DNA of 64,000 bases, from NCBI GenBank assembly GCA_963662905.2, contig CAXXFD010000003.1, positions 496,001-560,000 of the forward strand, given 5' to 3'. The DNA comes from G963662905 sp963662905. GTDB taxonomy: Bacteria; Bacteroidota; Bacteroidia; Bacteroidales; WRLA01. This document shows, piece by piece, positions 50,157 through 60,180 of the stretch. Position numbers and translations under genes: made by a program. Every line of letters begins with the position of its first letter. The stretch's first letter is position 1. Below the pieces are notes generated by a model, which was not told where the DNA came from, searched no databases, and saw only the letters and a program-made list of their open reading frames with translations.

Positions 50157-51191
50157 CTATTGGCAGCTGTTTCTATCCTGGTCAACCGGAGCTACCCATG
50201 CGCCGGTATAGCCCATTTTCACCACTTCGTTCCTATATTGGGAAGCTTCGTTATAGCTTTCAAACTCACCGATTACATAACGGTAAAGGCCATCGGCGCC
50301 AAGGCATTTTTTTACGCTGGGCAAGCGGTTGAAATAATCCATATTAAGGTTATGTCCGGCACCCACCTGAACGGTAAATGAGCCATTATAATCCGAATAA
50401 TCCGGTGCAGATGAAGTAGTTGCCGCAGGGCGTGGTGTTGCCCGGCGCGGTTGCTGACCGGCATTGAGCATTACATCTTCCATTTCGTCCTGGATCATCT
50501 GGTACTGTTTTTTGTATAAAGACATCTGGTCTTGCAGATAATGAATACTATCGAGCAGGTTGCTCTCTGCATAACCATCATTTCCTTCCTGCATTACATA
50601 AACGGTATCCACAATTTTCCCGGCTTTTTCTTTTTCGCGGGCAGCTTCGGCACGGGCTTTCACCTGCTCATTTTTACAATAAACGATCTGAAGGTCAGCT
50701 TCATTGATCCAATGCTTCATTTTTTTGTCCTTGGGATTAATCAACCTTTTGAAGAAATTATATTGCTCAATAGCATTATCATATTCTCCCGTATTTTGAT
50801 AAGCCATTCCCAGATAGTAATTAGCAAAGATTGGCGCTTTTGTGATGGTATTCTTGTTTTTGTAGGCACGTGTAACGTTTTGTGAAGCTTTCTTCAGATA
50901 AGGAATTGCCACGTCTTTATTTGAAGCAGTTTTATAATAGCACAGACCCACATAATAATTAAGGTTTGCATTTTCTTTCTCATTTTCCAGCATATTATAG
51001 AGAATCTTAAGAGCCAGGTTATAGGCTCCCTGATCAATATATTCCATGGCTGATTTATATTTCTTTTTATCAGGAGCCGGCATTCCGGCCTGTGCATCCT
51101 TTATGGAAACACCAAATAAAAATACCATTGAAAGAATAACTGCGGGCAACCATGTCCCGAACTTTTTTGTATTCAGCATTAACTTCTTCAT
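50157..51191 (-). CDS. Exported TPR and SPOR domain protein
   Basis: A 344-residue protein. A signal peptide (about residues 1-35, ending DAQAG) is followed by TPR-like helices (AMEYIDQGAYNLALKILYNM, YYLGMAYQNTGEYDNAIEQY), a coiled-coil (about 180-240), a Pro/Thr linker (RRATPRPAATTSSAP) and a C-terminal SPOR domain (GSFTVQVGAGHNLNMDYFNR ... FESYNEASQYRNEVVKMGYT). SPOR domains bind denuded glycan strands of peptidoglycan, often at division sites; TPRs mediate protein contacts. It is a probable periplasmic cell-wall-associated protein. Own promoter and terminator. Confidence 0.85.
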   Translation of the reverse strand: MKKLMLNTKKFGTWLPAVILSMVFLFGVSIKDAQAGMPAPDKKKYKSAMEYIDQGAYNLALKILYNMLENEKENANLNYYVGLCYYKTASNKDVAIPYLKKASQNVTRAYKNKNTITKAPIFANYYLGMAYQNTGEYDNAIEQYNFFKRLINPKDKKMKHWINEADLQIVYCKNEQVKARAEAAREKEKAGKIVDTVYVMQEGNDGYAESNLLDSIHYLQDQMSLYKKQYQMIQDEMEDVMLNAGQQPRRATPRPAATTSSAPDYSDYNGSFTVQVGAGHNLNMDYFNRLPSVKKCLGADGLYRYVIGEFESYNEASQYRNEVVKMGYTGAWVAPVDQDRNSCQ

Positions 51192-51240
51192 CGCGTACTC
51201 TTTAGTTACTTTACTTATTGCTTTTAGAGCATTTATACAC

Positions 51241-51248
51241 CAAAACTA
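51241..51248 (-). promoter_or_regulatory. Bacteroidota -7 element for the TPR-SPOR gene
   Basis: Minus-strand TAGTTTTG, 49 bp before the ATG. The 350 bp from here to the next promoter hold no gene that I can see. Confidence 0.45.
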
Positions 51249-51533
51249 CGAAAAAGTTCGGTATTGTATAAAAAATCTTGGCTAAAAAATAAGCTTTTCC
51301 CATTCAGGAGCAGAAAACAGCATATCCCATACCTTAAAAATCTATGTTATCTGCCTCAGGAGATAAACTCCGGATTAAAGCCAAAAAACATTTGCCCTGC
51401 ATTGCACAAGCAAGCAATTAACTCCTAATCATATTAAATCTGCCATATTCCTCCACATTAATTTTTTTTCGGGAAACGAAATGAAACAGCAAACTGAAAT
51501 GGCCAAGTTCATCGTCTCACTGTAAAATTGCCT

Positions 51534-51541
51534 TATATTTG
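51534..51541 (+). promoter_or_regulatory. Bacteroidota -7 element for the sulfatase operon
   Basis: TATATTTG, about 72 bp before the ATG at 51614. Confidence 0.45.
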
Positions 51542-51613
51542 CTGGTTCAGCTGTTGCCTAAGAAAAAGAACACGACAGGTAATTTTTAAAATGATTTGCT
51601 GATAGCGATAACG

Positions 51614-53518
51614 ATGGACAAATATTATGTAGCGGCATTAAAACGACTGGCTTTTCTGGTGGTTTTTTTCACACTTTGCCGGCTTTTCTTCCTGCTTTTC
51701 AACGGGCATTATTTCCTGATGGGCGATGATGTGCGCCTATGGGAAATTGTAAATGCCTTTCTTTCAGGAATACGTTTCGATATTTCCATCATCCTCTATT
51801 TGAACAGCTTATTTATCCTGTTGGTTTTTTTGCCACTGCCCCTTCAAAGATTCCGTTTTGTGCGTTCACTTACGCAATGGTCATTTTATTTGCCCAACAT
51901 CCTGGCTTTATTGGTCAATCTCACCGATACGGTTTATTTCCGTTTTACGGGCAAGCGCACTACGGCAGATGTAATTGCTTTCCTGGAACAAGGAGGCGGA
52001 TTCACAAATCTGCTGGGCGATTTCCTCACCGGATTCCTTCCCGAACTAATCACAGGCATTGCCCTTCTTGCAGTATTTATCTATATCATCAGCAAAAAAG
52101 CAGCCTGGCCAAAATCCACTTTCCCCTTTCATTTGAGAAATTTTGTAACCGCTTTTATTGTTTCCGTGCTGATTGGAGGCGGCTGGATTATTGGTGCACG
52201 CGGAGGTTTGCAGTTAAAACCCATAAATATAATTGATGCGTTAAAAAACAACAGTCCAAAATATGCAGCCCTGGCTTTAAACACGCCCTTTACCATAGGA
52301 AAAACACTGGGAAAAGCCCCTCTGAAAAAGCTCAGCTACTATCCCGAAGAAGTCCTTAATAAAATTTATAACCCAATCCATTTACCTGATTCTCAATCTA
52401 CATTTAATGACAGCATTAATATTGTCATTTTGATTGTTGAAAGCCTGTCTGCGGAACATTGCGGATTTATGACCCCAAGAGACACGCCTTCCTTCACCCC
52501 ATTTTTGGATTCATTAAGCCGGAAATCAATGGTATTCCGTGCTTTTGCCAATGGGAAGCGCTCCATTGAGGGCATTCCTGCGGTATTGGCATCACTGCCA
52601 TCGCTGATGCATCAGGAATTCATCACTTCGCCTTATGCGGGAAATAAAATTGAAGGATTGGGCAGTTTGCTGGCTGCTGAAGGCTATGAAACAGCCTTTT
52701 TTCACGGCGGCAAAAACGGCACAATGGGATTTGAAGCATTTACCTCAGCTGCCGGCTTTGAGCACTATTACGGCCTGGATGAATATCCCGATAAAAACGA
52801 CTATGATGGCAAATGGGGCATTTTCGATGAGCCTTATCTCCAATATGTCTGCAAAAGCCTGAACAGCTTTCAACAGCCCTTTCTGGCTTCCATTTTTACG
52901 CTCTCATCGCATCACCCCTACACAATTCCTACCCAATATGAAGGAAAATTTCCAAAAGGCAGGCTGCAAATCCAGGAAACCATTGCCTATGCAGATTATG
53001 CGCTGAGAAAATTTTTCGAAACAGCGCAAAAATCCCCCTGGTTTGCCAATACATTATTTGTAATTACAGCCGATCATACTTCCGAGGCTTTGGATCCTTA
53101 TTACCAAAACCGTATCGGCAGGTATGAAATCCCGCTGCTGTTTTATATGCCTGCCAAAATCAAGGCGCAAAGAAAAAAAGGCATTGCCCAGCAAAGCGAC
53201 ATCATGCCTACTGTCCTGAACATCCTGAATTACCCAAAACCTTACCTTTCGTTTGGACGAAACTTAACAGACAGCACGGCCAACTATGCTTTTAATTATG
53301 TAAACGGAACCTATCAGCTATTGAGCGATGAATACAGCTATATATCCCAGGGCGATGAAGCCATTGGATTGTACAACCGAAAAGCCGACAGTTTGATGCG
53401 GGACAACCTCCTGAACAAAAAGCTGTTGGTACAGGAGCAATACGACAGCTTGTTAAAGGCGGTCATCCAGCAATACAACAACAGGATGATTGACAACAAA
53501 ATGAGATATCAACCATGA
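51614..53518 (+). CDS. LTA-synthase-like sulfatase-family membrane protein
   Basis: A 634-residue protein with five N-terminal membrane segments (to about residue 205) and a periplasmic alkaline phosphatase/sulfatase-fold domain. Metal ligands: E in VILIVESLSAEHCGF, the nucleophile region NGKRSIEGIPAVLASLP (Ser where LtaS has Thr), and D-H in FVITADHTSEALD. LtaS and its relatives move phosphoglycerol or phosphoethanolamine from phospholipid to a glycan or lipid. In a Gram-negative cell the acceptor is unknown, possibly lipid A or an envelope glycan. The start at 51614 avoids a TTG at 51596. It overlaps the next gene by 4 bp. Confidence 0.88.
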   Translation: MDKYYVAALKRLAFLVVFFTLCRLFFLLFNGHYFLMGDDVRLWEIVNAFLSGIRFDISIILYLNSLFILLVFLPLPLQRFRFVRSLTQWSFYLPNILALLVNLTDTVYFRFTGKRTTADVIAFLEQGGGFTNLLGDFLTGFLPELITGIALLAVFIYIISKKAAWPKSTFPFHLRNFVTAFIVSVLIGGGWIIGARGGLQLKPINIIDALKNNSPKYAALALNTPFTIGKTLGKAPLKKLSYYPEEVLNKIYNPIHLPDSQSTFNDSINIVILIVESLSAEHCGFMTPRDTPSFTPFLDSLSRKSMVFRAFANGKRSIEGIPAVLASLPSLMHQEFITSPYAGNKIEGLGSLLAAEGYETAFFHGGKNGTMGFEAFTSAAGFEHYYGLDEYPDKNDYDGKWGIFDEPYLQYVCKSLNSFQQPFLASIFTLSSHHPYTIPTQYEGKFPKGRLQIQETIAYADYALRKFFETAQKSPWFANTLFVITADHTSEALDPYYQNRIGRYEIPLLFYMPAKIKAQRKKGIAQQSDIMPTVLNILNYPKPYLSFGRNLTDSTANYAFNYVNGTYQLLSDEYSYISQGDEAIGLYNRKADSLMRDNLLNKKLLVQEQYDSLLKAVIQQYNNRMIDNKMRYQP

Positions 53519-54399
53519 TCAAGACCAAAATATATTTCATAGTAAACCCGATCAGTGGCGTAAAAAACCGCTACCGCGATAAATTCAAAAAGGTCGTAAA
53601 ACAGAATTTAGACCCGGAGCGCTACGACATCAGGGTAAAATACACCAAAAGTGCCGAGCATGCGACCAAGCTGGCACAAAAAGCCTCAGAAAAAGGCTAT
53701 GATATCGTAGTAGCCGTTGGCGGTGATGGCACGATCAATGAAATAGCACGTATCCTAATGAATACCAACACCGTACTGGGAATTGTCCCGGCCGGATCAG
53801 GCAATGGGCTGGCGCGCTATTTAAAACTGCCACTCGACCCCATAAAAGCCATAAAAATCATAGACCGGCAAAACATAAAAAAGATAGATACTTTTATGGT
53901 AAACGAGCGTTTTGCCATCAGCATTGCCGGAGTGGGATTCGATGCCGAAGTAGCGGTAGAATATGCCAAAAACAAAGGACGAGGCTTTAAAACCTACCTT
54001 AATTCCATATTAAAACAATACTTCAAGTACAAGGCACAGGAGTATATTTTGTACCTTGACGGCAAAAAACTGGAAACCAAAGCTTTCTTTATCAGTTTTG
54101 CCAATAGCGATCAGTTTGGTTATGGTGCTGCCGTGGCGCCCACAGCAAAAATTTCGGACGGAAAACTGGAAGTGGTCATTGTGAAGAAACTCCCTTTGCT
54201 CACCGTTCCTTTTACTACGGTAAAACTCATGACAGGAAAATTTCACAAATCAAAATATGTTGAAATACATAAAGCCAAAAAAATCAAATTGATCCGTCCC
54301 GAAGCAGGAGCAGTTAATATTGATGGCGAACCCTGCCGGGAAAATGAAGTCCTTAAGATAAGGACATATAAAAAATCGATAAATCTCCTCACACCCTAA
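53515..54399 (+). CDS. Diacylglycerol kinase family lipid kinase
   Basis: A 294-residue protein of the YegS/BmrU/DgkB family. IYFIVNPISG opens the fold, VVAVGGDGTINEIARIL is the nucleotide motif, GSGNGLARYL follows, and ANSDQFGYGAAVAPTAKISD GKLEVVIV-type strands close it. Its start codon overlaps the stop of the LTA-synthase-like gene (ATGA), so the two are translationally coupled. LtaS-type enzymes release diacylglycerol; this kinase would turn it back into phosphatidic acid. That pathway link is inference from coupling. Confidence 0.9.
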   Translation: MIKTKIYFIVNPISGVKNRYRDKFKKVVKQNLDPERYDIRVKYTKSAEHATKLAQKASEKGYDIVVAVGGDGTINEIARILMNTNTVLGIVPAGSGNGLARYLKLPLDPIKAIKIIDRQNIKKIDTFMVNERFAISIAGVGFDAEVAVEYAKNKGRGFKTYLNSILKQYFKYKAQEYILYLDGKKLETKAFFISFANSDQFGYGAAVAPTAKISDGKLEVVIVKKLPLLTVPFTTVKLMTGKFHKSKYVEIHKAKKIKLIRPEAGAVNIDGEPCRENEVLKIRTYKKSINLLTP

Positions 54400-54409
54400 T
54401 ACCGCAATT

Positions 54410-55174
54410 ATGACTACAATAGAGAATCCCAACGAATTCAACGATATGATCAACCATATGCCTGAAAACATCCGCATTATCGAAGATCAGATTAATGTAG
54501 AAGTGCAGCAGGAATATCTGGAGCTGGCCCGAAACCTGAAAGAAGAGCGTATGGACGAAGATGAAGCACTTGGCCGCTTACCGGTGCTTCTCGATACGGA
54601 TGCCGACCTGCTCCAACGAAAAGAAACTATCGTACAGTTGGCACAAACAGCGAGTGTCAGGAGTTTTCGGGAACTGGAAAATTTTAGTGAAACCGCCGAT
54701 GGCGAAATAGCCGAATTTGCCCGTTTTGGCGTACATATTGCCCGTGCCATGCTCGAAAGCGACCTCAGCGATGACAATATCGGTTTTATTTCCAGCGGAT
54801 TAGGCGGAAGAGGAAATTTGCTCCGGTATTTTTTCTGCATCTTCAACTTAGAAGAAAAGAAAGCATTCCTGCCATCACAAAAAAAGATCATCAAAAAAGA
54901 GTTTGACCTGGCATTCCGCAGTGAAAATGGTGAAATGGAAAAAATCAACTTCAAAGGCGAATATGCAATTTTTCAGGTTTTGGCGCCCTTGCAATGCGAT
55001 TTTAATGAGTTGATCCGCCAAACGCTGGATGAAATCAATGAATTTGGGCAATTTCTTTATGAAGGCTATTTTGCCACCAATGTAAAAATCCCCGACCACA
55101 AGGAAATCAGCAGCATCATCAACGAAATCAGGAACCGAAAAGACGAAGACGAAAACGAAGAAACAGAAGCATAG
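54410..55174 (+). CDS. Acidic conserved protein upstream of a SNF2 helicase, unknown
   Basis: A 254-residue acidic soluble protein (MTTIENPNEFNDMINHMPEN ...; tail RNRKDEDENEETEA). No domain, signal peptide or membrane segment recognised. It stops 3 bp before the SNF2 gene and starts 10 bp after the lipid kinase, so it is in the same operon and probably co-translated with the helicase. A partner or subunit of the helicase is the simplest guess. It is well-formed and not low complexity apart from its tail. Confidence 0.7.
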   Translation: MTTIENPNEFNDMINHMPENIRIIEDQINVEVQQEYLELARNLKEERMDEDEALGRLPVLLDTDADLLQRKETIVQLAQTASVRSFRELENFSETADGEIAEFARFGVHIARAMLESDLSDDNIGFISSGLGGRGNLLRYFFCIFNLEEKKAFLPSQKKIIKKEFDLAFRSENGEMEKINFKGEYAIFQVLAPLQCDFNELIRQTLDEINEFGQFLYEGYFATNVKIPDHKEISSIINEIRNRKDEDENEETEA

Positions 55175-55177
55175 CTT

Positions 55178-58123
55178 ATGGGTATTGTGTTTGCATTTAC
55201 GGAACATCCTTTTCTGGGCTGGATGATAGCGCCCTATCTGTTCCGTTTGGAAAATAATTTCATCAAACTGGAACAACGAATCCACAAACTTGAAGAAGCA
55301 AAACAAAGCAGCCTGCTCTCGGATGATGTGCGCCAGGCCGTGGAAATTTGTCTTGAAACTACAGAACAGGCTATTTTAGAGCGCATTAACCTAAAAAAGG
55401 GTATTCCTTCAAAAACCTATTTTGCGAAACACTTCAATGATGCAGCTTATAAAAGGGCACGGCAGATCATCGAACAAAACATGCTGCGCACCATCGAAAT
55501 TGCAGGACAGGGCCCGGCATTTTTTCTTTTTTACGACCGCGCCAAAAGCTTCCTGATCGATCAGGTAATCAAAATCATGCCCGAAGAAGCAGAAACCGTT
55601 TATAATTTTGAAAAAACCGACGAAGGCACACGCTATCATTTGAGCATCGCTTCCGATGGCGCAGAATTGACCTTACTCGATAAAGCCAACACCATTTTGG
55701 CCGAATCGCCCTGCCTGCTTGTATCAAACAATAAACTATACCGCTTCAGTGAAGATGTAAACGGCAAAAACCTGCGCCCATTTTTCGATAAAGAATTTAT
55801 ACATGTGCCCCTGCGCAGCGAAAAAATGTACTTTGAGAAATTTATCCTCAAAAGCATCAAAGAACATCCGGTACGCATCAAAGGATTTGAAGTCAATGAC
55901 AAAAAAAACGCCCCTCAGCCGCATCTCAGCCTTCAAAACGGATTGGACGGCCCACTATTGTTTTTGGAGTTCAGCTACGGAAAGCACAAAATACTGCACA
56001 CATCGCAACAAAAAGAATTTGTACGGCTCCATATTGATAATGACAATTATTCTTTTTGGAGGATCAGCAGAAAAACAGATGCGGAAGAAAAACTCATACA
56101 ATTACTCCACAAACACGGCCTCCGTTTTTCGAAACACAGCAATTCCTTTGAAGTGACCGACGGCAATTCTGAAGTTGCGCTGATACAATGGCTCAACCAA
56201 AACAAAAGCCTATTAGATAAGCATAAAATACTGTTTACACAGGAGTTAAACAAAAAATATTATATCGGGGAAGCGAAAGCAGAGCAGCGCATCACCCAAA
56301 AAAATGATTGGTTCGATGTTTACATCAAGATTGTCCTGCAGGATGGCACGACCATTAATTTTACCAGTTTGCGCAATTATATTTTGGAAGGCCGGCGCGA
56401 ATACAAGCTAAAAGACGGCAGTATTTTCCTGATCCCGCAGGAATGGATGGAGAAATTTCATGAGGTTTTATTGCACGGCAAGCTCAAAAAAGACCACTTT
56501 GAACTGCCGCTGCAACACTTCAGCATCGTTGAAGCGATGGAACAAGGGCCTCAGGAAATCAAAAGCACGGCATTTGCACCGCCTGAAGAATTCCTGAAAT
56601 TAGAAGCACCGCCACAACTCAAAGCAAAGCTCCGCTCCTACCAGCTTGATGGTTTCCGTTGGCTGGAATGGCTGCGCTCACGTCATTTTGGCGGCATCCT
56701 GGCCGATGATATGGGTCTGGGAAAAACCATTCAGACATTAAGCAGTTTGCTCCAATTAAAGGAAGAAGCCGATCAAAATCAGGATCATAAAATCCATGCA
56801 AGCTCGCCAAAACCAAGCAACAGCCCGCAACTCGAGCTGTTTGCCACAGCGGAAACCACAGAAAACACTACAGAAAACGAAGAACCTTCATGCCACACCA
56901 GCCTGATTATTGCCCCGGCATCTCTGATTCACAACTGGAAAAATGAAATCAGGCGTTTTGCCCCCATCCTTTCATTTTATATTTATACAGGCTCTGCACG
57001 GGTGCGCGAAGCGGATTTTCTCAAAAAATTTGATATCGTATTAAGCACTTACGGAACCATACGCAACGATATGGAAATACTGGAAAATTTCCCGTTCCAG
57101 TACCTTATCCTGGATGAAAGCCAGAACATAAAAAACCCTTCGTCAAAGACCTATAAATCTATTATGCGCCTCACGGCCAATTACCGCCTGACGCTTACAG
57201 GAACGCCCATAGAAAACAGTATCAGCGATTTGTGGGCACAGTTGAACTTTCTTAATCCCGGCATTTTAGGCAACCAGGCTTTTTTTCGCGAGCAATATAT
57301 TATTCCGATTGAAAAGCACGGCGACGAGGCGCTGGAAGAGAACCTCCAGTCGCTGATCCGTCCTTTTGTGCTGCGCCGCACCAAACAACAGGCCGCACCC
57401 GAACTTCCTCCATTGACCGAAGAAACCATTATATGCGAAATGGGCAATGAGCAGAAAAAAATGTACGAACGCGAAAAAAGCCGTGTACGCAACCTGCTGC
57501 TTGAAGAAATGGACCAAAAAACATCAAACCAAAACAATATCAGCGTTTTACAAGGCATCAGCCTTTTGCGCCAGATTTCCAACCACCCCCTTATGGTTGA
57601 TGATGATTTTGAACACGGAAGCGGCAAGATGAAAATCGCGCTCAGTATGCTCGAAAACATCATAAACGAAGGACATAAGGTACTTGTTTTTAGCTCATAT
57701 GTAAAACACCTTGAACTTTATGCCCGCGAGCTGGACAACAGAAAAAGGAAGTACGCAATGCTGACAGGGGCATCGCGGCAGCGTGAAAAAATCATCCAAC
57801 GCTTTCAAAATGAGCAAAATTGTTCTGTATTCCTGATCAGCCTCAAAGCCGGCGGTGTGGGTTTGAACCTTCAGCAGGCCGATTATGTTTTTATTCTGGA
57901 TCCATGGTGGAACTCTGCAAGTGAAGAACAAGCACTGAGCAGAACCTACCGCATGGGACAGCAAAGAAATGTGTTTGTTTACCGTTTCCTCACCCGCGGC
58001 AGCATCGAAGAAAAGATTGCACGCTTGCAGGAACGGAAAATCAAATTTGCCAGCCTTATCAAAACGCGCGAAGGCATTCAGGAGCTGCTTGCTGAGCCGG
58101 TAGCGGACACAAATGACGGATAA
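55178..58123 (+). CDS. SNF2-family DEAD/DEAH helicase
   Basis: A 981-residue DNA-dependent ATPase. The N-terminal 490 residues have no recognised domain. The SNF2 core starts near 490 (LRSYQLDGFRWLEWLRSRHF), with motif I ADDMGLGKTIQTLSSL (about 509-524), motif II LILDESQNIKNPSSKTYK (DESQ rather than DEAH), TGTPIENSISDLWAQLNFL, then the C-terminal lobe with VFSSYVKHLELYARELD, LISLKAGGVGLNL and SRTYRMGQQRNVFVYRFL. A 45-residue polar insert (NQDHKIHASSPKPSNS region) separates motif I from motif Ia. Bacterial members remodel protein-DNA or protein-RNA complexes; the target here is unknown. Confidence 0.9.
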   Translation: MGIVFAFTEHPFLGWMIAPYLFRLENNFIKLEQRIHKLEEAKQSSLLSDDVRQAVEICLETTEQAILERINLKKGIPSKTYFAKHFNDAAYKRARQIIEQNMLRTIEIAGQGPAFFLFYDRAKSFLIDQVIKIMPEEAETVYNFEKTDEGTRYHLSIASDGAELTLLDKANTILAESPCLLVSNNKLYRFSEDVNGKNLRPFFDKEFIHVPLRSEKMYFEKFILKSIKEHPVRIKGFEVNDKKNAPQPHLSLQNGLDGPLLFLEFSYGKHKILHTSQQKEFVRLHIDNDNYSFWRISRKTDAEEKLIQLLHKHGLRFSKHSNSFEVTDGNSEVALIQWLNQNKSLLDKHKILFTQELNKKYYIGEAKAEQRITQKNDWFDVYIKIVLQDGTTINFTSLRNYILEGRREYKLKDGSIFLIPQEWMEKFHEVLLHGKLKKDHFELPLQHFSIVEAMEQGPQEIKSTAFAPPEEFLKLEAPPQLKAKLRSYQLDGFRWLEWLRSRHFGGILADDMGLGKTIQTLSSLLQLKEEADQNQDHKIHASSPKPSNSPQLELFATAETTENTTENEEPSCHTSLIIAPASLIHNWKNEIRRFAPILSFYIYTGSARVREADFLKKFDIVLSTYGTIRNDMEILENFPFQYLILDESQNIKNPSSKTYKSIMRLTANYRLTLTGTPIENSISDLWAQLNFLNPGILGNQAFFREQYIIPIEKHGDEALEENLQSLIRPFVLRRTKQQAAPELPPLTEETIICEMGNEQKKMYEREKSRVRNLLLEEMDQKTSNQNNISVLQGISLLRQISNHPLMVDDDFEHGSGKMKIALSMLENIINEGHKVLVFSSYVKHLELYARELDNRKRKYAMLTGASRQREKIIQRFQNEQNCSVFLISLKAGGVGLNLQQADYVFILDPWWNSASEEQALSRTYRMGQQRNVFVYRFLTRGSIEEKIARLQERKIKFASLIKTREGIQELLAEPVADTNDG

Positions 58124-58198
58124 TATTCTCCTGTTCCCGGAATTTATCAATTAGGATCCAAATATGTCTTAAATCACAAAAGCAAAAAACAACCAACA

Positions 58199-60169
58199 AT
58201 GAAAACAATCAGGCTCACAGGGATTTTGATATTGTTTCTCCCTTTCTTGCTCCAAGCTCAATATGTTGATGATGGCGCGATGATGTGCGCGCACAGCAAA
58301 AGCAAAGGACATGCGCATACACATCTGCAAAAAAGCACGCAAATTGGTGCAAACCACAGCTTTGATGTGCTGCATTACAAGCTGGATGCAGATTTTTTTC
58401 ACTGCTTTGAAACGCCCTATCCCAACAGTTTTGATGCTGTGCTGCTGCTGCGTTTCAAAACCGACACAACACTCAACAGCATCCGCCTTGATGCTGCACA
58501 GGAATCGCTGGAAATAATCTCCCTTGAAGGCCCGGTAAATTCGTTCAGGCATGAAGATGACGACCTGTTTATTGATTTGGATCAGGAATATCCCGCCGGC
58601 GATACGCTTGAAATCCTCATAACATATCAGCACAAAGAAATCGATGACAAAGCCTTTTATGCCGCCGATGGCTTTGTTTTCACCGATTGCGAGCCACAAC
58701 GCGCCCGACGCTGGTTTCCCTGCTGGGACGAGCCCAACGACAAAGCCACCTGGGAGCTGATTGCCGCTGTTCCCGATGACGTTTTGCTCGGCAGCAATGG
58801 CAGTTTGGTAGATTCCACACGTTTTGGCGATACTTTGTCATATCACTGGAAAAGCATTCACCCACTGCCCACATACCTTGCCGTTGTAAGCGCCCGCAAA
58901 AACTGGAATCTCGATATTTTGGAATGGGAAAAACCCGATGGCAGCGGCAGCATCCCCATACGCTATTACTATAATGATGGCGAAGATCCGTCGTATATTC
59001 AGGGCATTTACAATGATATGAGCGATTATTTTTCAGAAATCTTCGGGATGTACCCTTTTGAAAAAAACGGCTTTGCCACGCTCAACAACAAATTTCCATG
59101 GGGCGGTATGGAAAACCAAACGCTTACAAGTTTATGTCCGAATTGCTGGTATGAAAGCCTGATTGCCCATGAGTTTGCGCATCAGTGGTTTGGTGATTTG
59201 ATTACCTGTGCCAGCTGGGCAGATTTATGGCTCAACGAAGGATTTGCCACTTACAGCGAAGCCCTTTGGAAAGAACATACATCCGGCTACGAAGCTTACG
59301 AAGAGCTGATGATCAGCCGAAAAAACAATTATATGGCCGGAAATCCCGGACGTCCCATTGCCATGAAACACTGGAACACCACGCCACCACCCCAAATTGT
59401 ACTATTCAATTATGCGCTGACATACGCCAAAAGTGCCTGTGTTTTATACATGCTTCGTAAAGAGCTGGGCGATGCTGTGTTTTTTGATTTTATCAAAAGC
59501 TATGGCACCGACGAAGATTTTATGTTCAAAGCCATAACAACAGAGGAATTTATCCTGAAAACCAATGAGTTTACCGGGCAGGATTACCGGTGGTTTTTTG
59601 AACAATGGATTTACCTGCCCAACCATCCTATTTATCAAAACATATTCTACATCACACAGGAAACAGAAAATCAATGGAAAGTAAATTTCACGACGCATCA
59701 GGCGCAGGAAACTGCCTTTTTTGCTTATCCCATTGATATCCGATTCCTGGGGCCGGAACTGGACAGCACCATCCGTATTGAAAATACTGAAGACATGCAG
59801 GTCTGGGATTTCTTTTTTCCTTCGGAAGTCACTGAAATACAATTTGATCCTGAAGATAAAATATTTTTGAAAGAAGTACAGCAAATTGTGGGCATGGAAG
59901 AAACGGAAATGAGCAAAAACATTAGGCTCGACCCAAACCCTGCGGATAAAACAGTATGTTTGAATATCACCGGAGCCATAAATCAGGAGCTCATCATCAA
60001 TATTTTTGATGCCACAGGAAAGGTGCTGTATTCTGAAATCCGGAATCCGGGTGGTGGCATCAATCCAAAAATTGACATACCAACCCACAATTTACCGCAA
60101 GGATTTTATCTGCTTTCTATTGAAAGCCCTACCTTTGCGCTTACAAAAAAATTACTCATTGTTCATTAA
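58199..60169 (+). CDS. Secreted M1 aminopeptidase with type IX sorting domain
   Basis: A 656-residue protein. The signal peptide (about 1-20, ending LLQAQ) leads to an M1 metallopeptidase. The exopeptidase motif is PWGGMENQTL, the zinc site is H324-E325-x2-H328 in HEFAHQWFGDL, and E347 in LNEGFATYSE is the third ligand. A linker then leads to a C-terminal sorting domain (about 580-656) with DPNPADKTVCLNI, IFDATGKVLYSE and LPQGFYLLSIES, the type A signal for type IX secretion and surface anchoring. It would trim peptides outside the cell. Next gene is 11 bp later. Confidence 0.93.
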   Translation: MKTIRLTGILILFLPFLLQAQYVDDGAMMCAHSKSKGHAHTHLQKSTQIGANHSFDVLHYKLDADFFHCFETPYPNSFDAVLLLRFKTDTTLNSIRLDAAQESLEIISLEGPVNSFRHEDDDLFIDLDQEYPAGDTLEILITYQHKEIDDKAFYAADGFVFTDCEPQRARRWFPCWDEPNDKATWELIAAVPDDVLLGSNGSLVDSTRFGDTLSYHWKSIHPLPTYLAVVSARKNWNLDILEWEKPDGSGSIPIRYYYNDGEDPSYIQGIYNDMSDYFSEIFGMYPFEKNGFATLNNKFPWGGMENQTLTSLCPNCWYESLIAHEFAHQWFGDLITCASWADLWLNEGFATYSEALWKEHTSGYEAYEELMISRKNNYMAGNPGRPIAMKHWNTTPPPQIVLFNYALTYAKSACVLYMLRKELGDAVFFDFIKSYGTDEDFMFKAITTEEFILKTNEFTGQDYRWFFEQWIYLPNHPIYQNIFYITQETENQWKVNFTTHQAQETAFFAYPIDIRFLGPELDSTIRIENTEDMQVWDFFFPSEVTEIQFDPEDKIFLKEVQQIVGMEETEMSKNIRLDPNPADKTVCLNITGAINQELIINIFDATGKVLYSEIRNPGGGINPKIDIPTHNLPQGFYLLSIESPTFALTKKLLIVH

Positions 60170-60180
60170 AAACTAATCCT

